DNA of 64,000 nt, taken from the NCBI GenBank assembly GCA_944472155.2, contig OX235277.1:37086804-37150803 (forward strand), in the 5' to 3' direction. The translations under genes were made by a program, and so were the position numbers. Within the stretch, counting starts at the first letter, position 1. The number at the start of each line of letters is the position of its first letter. Positions 63,606 through 64,000 of this stretch are shown here, one piece after another. Under the pieces are notes generated by a model. The model was not told the DNA's origin. It saw only the letters and a program-made list of their open reading frames with translations, and ran no database searches. The stretch is from Trichobilharzia szidati. Taxonomy: Eukaryota; Platyhelminthes; Trematoda; Strigeidida; Schistosomatidae.

Positions 63606-64000
63606 AAATGCTAAGGAACACCGATAGGATCCCCTATATAAGGACTTATTATTTGAAGCTGTTTTGCAAAGACTGGAAACAAATAGCTCTACCAATAATA
63701 CAACCGGAAATATCGGATATTTTATATTGATGACACATTTGTCAATAATTAGAAGAAATGACTTAGAATTCATTCACAAATTGATCAACAACGTGTTCGA
63801 AGATTTCGATTACACTGCAGGTGAAGAACCAGACAATAAAATCCCTTTCTTAGATGTTTTAATCAAGAGAAAGAATACTGGAAATCTAGAAACCCTGGAT
63901 AACAAGAAATCAATCCATACAGATCACATAGTCAATCACAACAGCATTAATCCAGAAGCACACAAAAGAAACTGTGTACAAAATATTATTGGAAAGAGCC
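63606..64000 (+). pseudogene. PLE (P4) RT fragment running off the window
   Basis: From about 63,650: EAVLQRLETN, a decayed GYFILMTHLSIIRRNDLEFI in place of the YVDDTFVII region (the catalytic YVDD is lost by a frame change), KLINNVFEDFDYTAGEEPDN, KIPFLDVLIKRKNTGNLET and HKRNCVQNIIGK at the window end. Closest to the P4 element at 8-10 kb. The remainder should lie beyond 64,000. Confidence 0.82.

Overview
The window looks like a repeat-choked stretch of a flatworm genome, most likely a schistosome or a close trematode relative. The evidence is AT-rich DNA, Penelope-like elements (PLEs) encoding a reverse transcriptase (RT) plus GIY-YIG nuclease, RTE-clade LINE copies, TTAGGG-type interstitial telomeric DNA, and tRNA-headed SINEs carrying a hammerhead ribozyme whose core matches the schistosome Sm-alpha repeat. 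I found no convincing host gene, tRNA gene, rRNA gene or intact single-frame transposon. All coding potential I recognise belongs to retroelements, mostly 5'-truncated and frameshifted.

Layout. 1-7.3 kb: SINE, RTE and PLE fragments, then arm A (about 3,060-7,250) of a large inverted duplication. 7.65-11.4 kb: an old PLE split by a better-preserved PLE whose 624-codon ORF keeps the RT and GIY-YIG motifs. 11.9-19.8 kb: RTE tails, PLE remnants and arm B (15,690-18,180) of a second inverted duplication. 19.9-22.4 kb: a PLE with an intact-core hammerhead and an inserted SINE, then a palindromic SINE. 22.8-31.3 kb: arms B' and A'. 31.3-35.5 kb: a PLE copy with an inverted 5' end, the best hammerhead SINE, and another PLE. 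36.0-39.4 kb: the only near-full-length RTE element. 39.6-48 kb: mixed RTE, PLE and SINE debris. 48.4-50.3 kb: a PLE bounded by nearly identical 51-bp inverted ends. 51.6-54.6 kb: SINEs in a CR1/Jockey-like RT fragment. 56-64 kb: Sm-alpha-like SINE, several PLEs, an RTE tail, and a PLE running off the right edge.

How the parts work together. RTE and PLE encode the RT machinery. SINEs have RNA polymerase III-type boxes A and B. One SINE family is a tRNA head fused to pieces of the RTE 5' region and 3' end, so RTE probably mobilises it. Hammerhead-like motifs occur both in PLE terminal repeats and in at least three tRNA-headed SINE families, several of them as inverted pairs or as a more-than-unit-length copy. 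This clustering of self-cleaving RNA motifs across unrelated retroelements is the most interesting feature. Coordinates of repeat edges were judged by eye and may be off by tens of bases.

Labels used: PLE families P1-P6; SINE families S1a, S1b (no ribozyme), S2 (hammerhead with CAAACTA loop), S3 (44.6 kb copy) and Sm-alpha-like.
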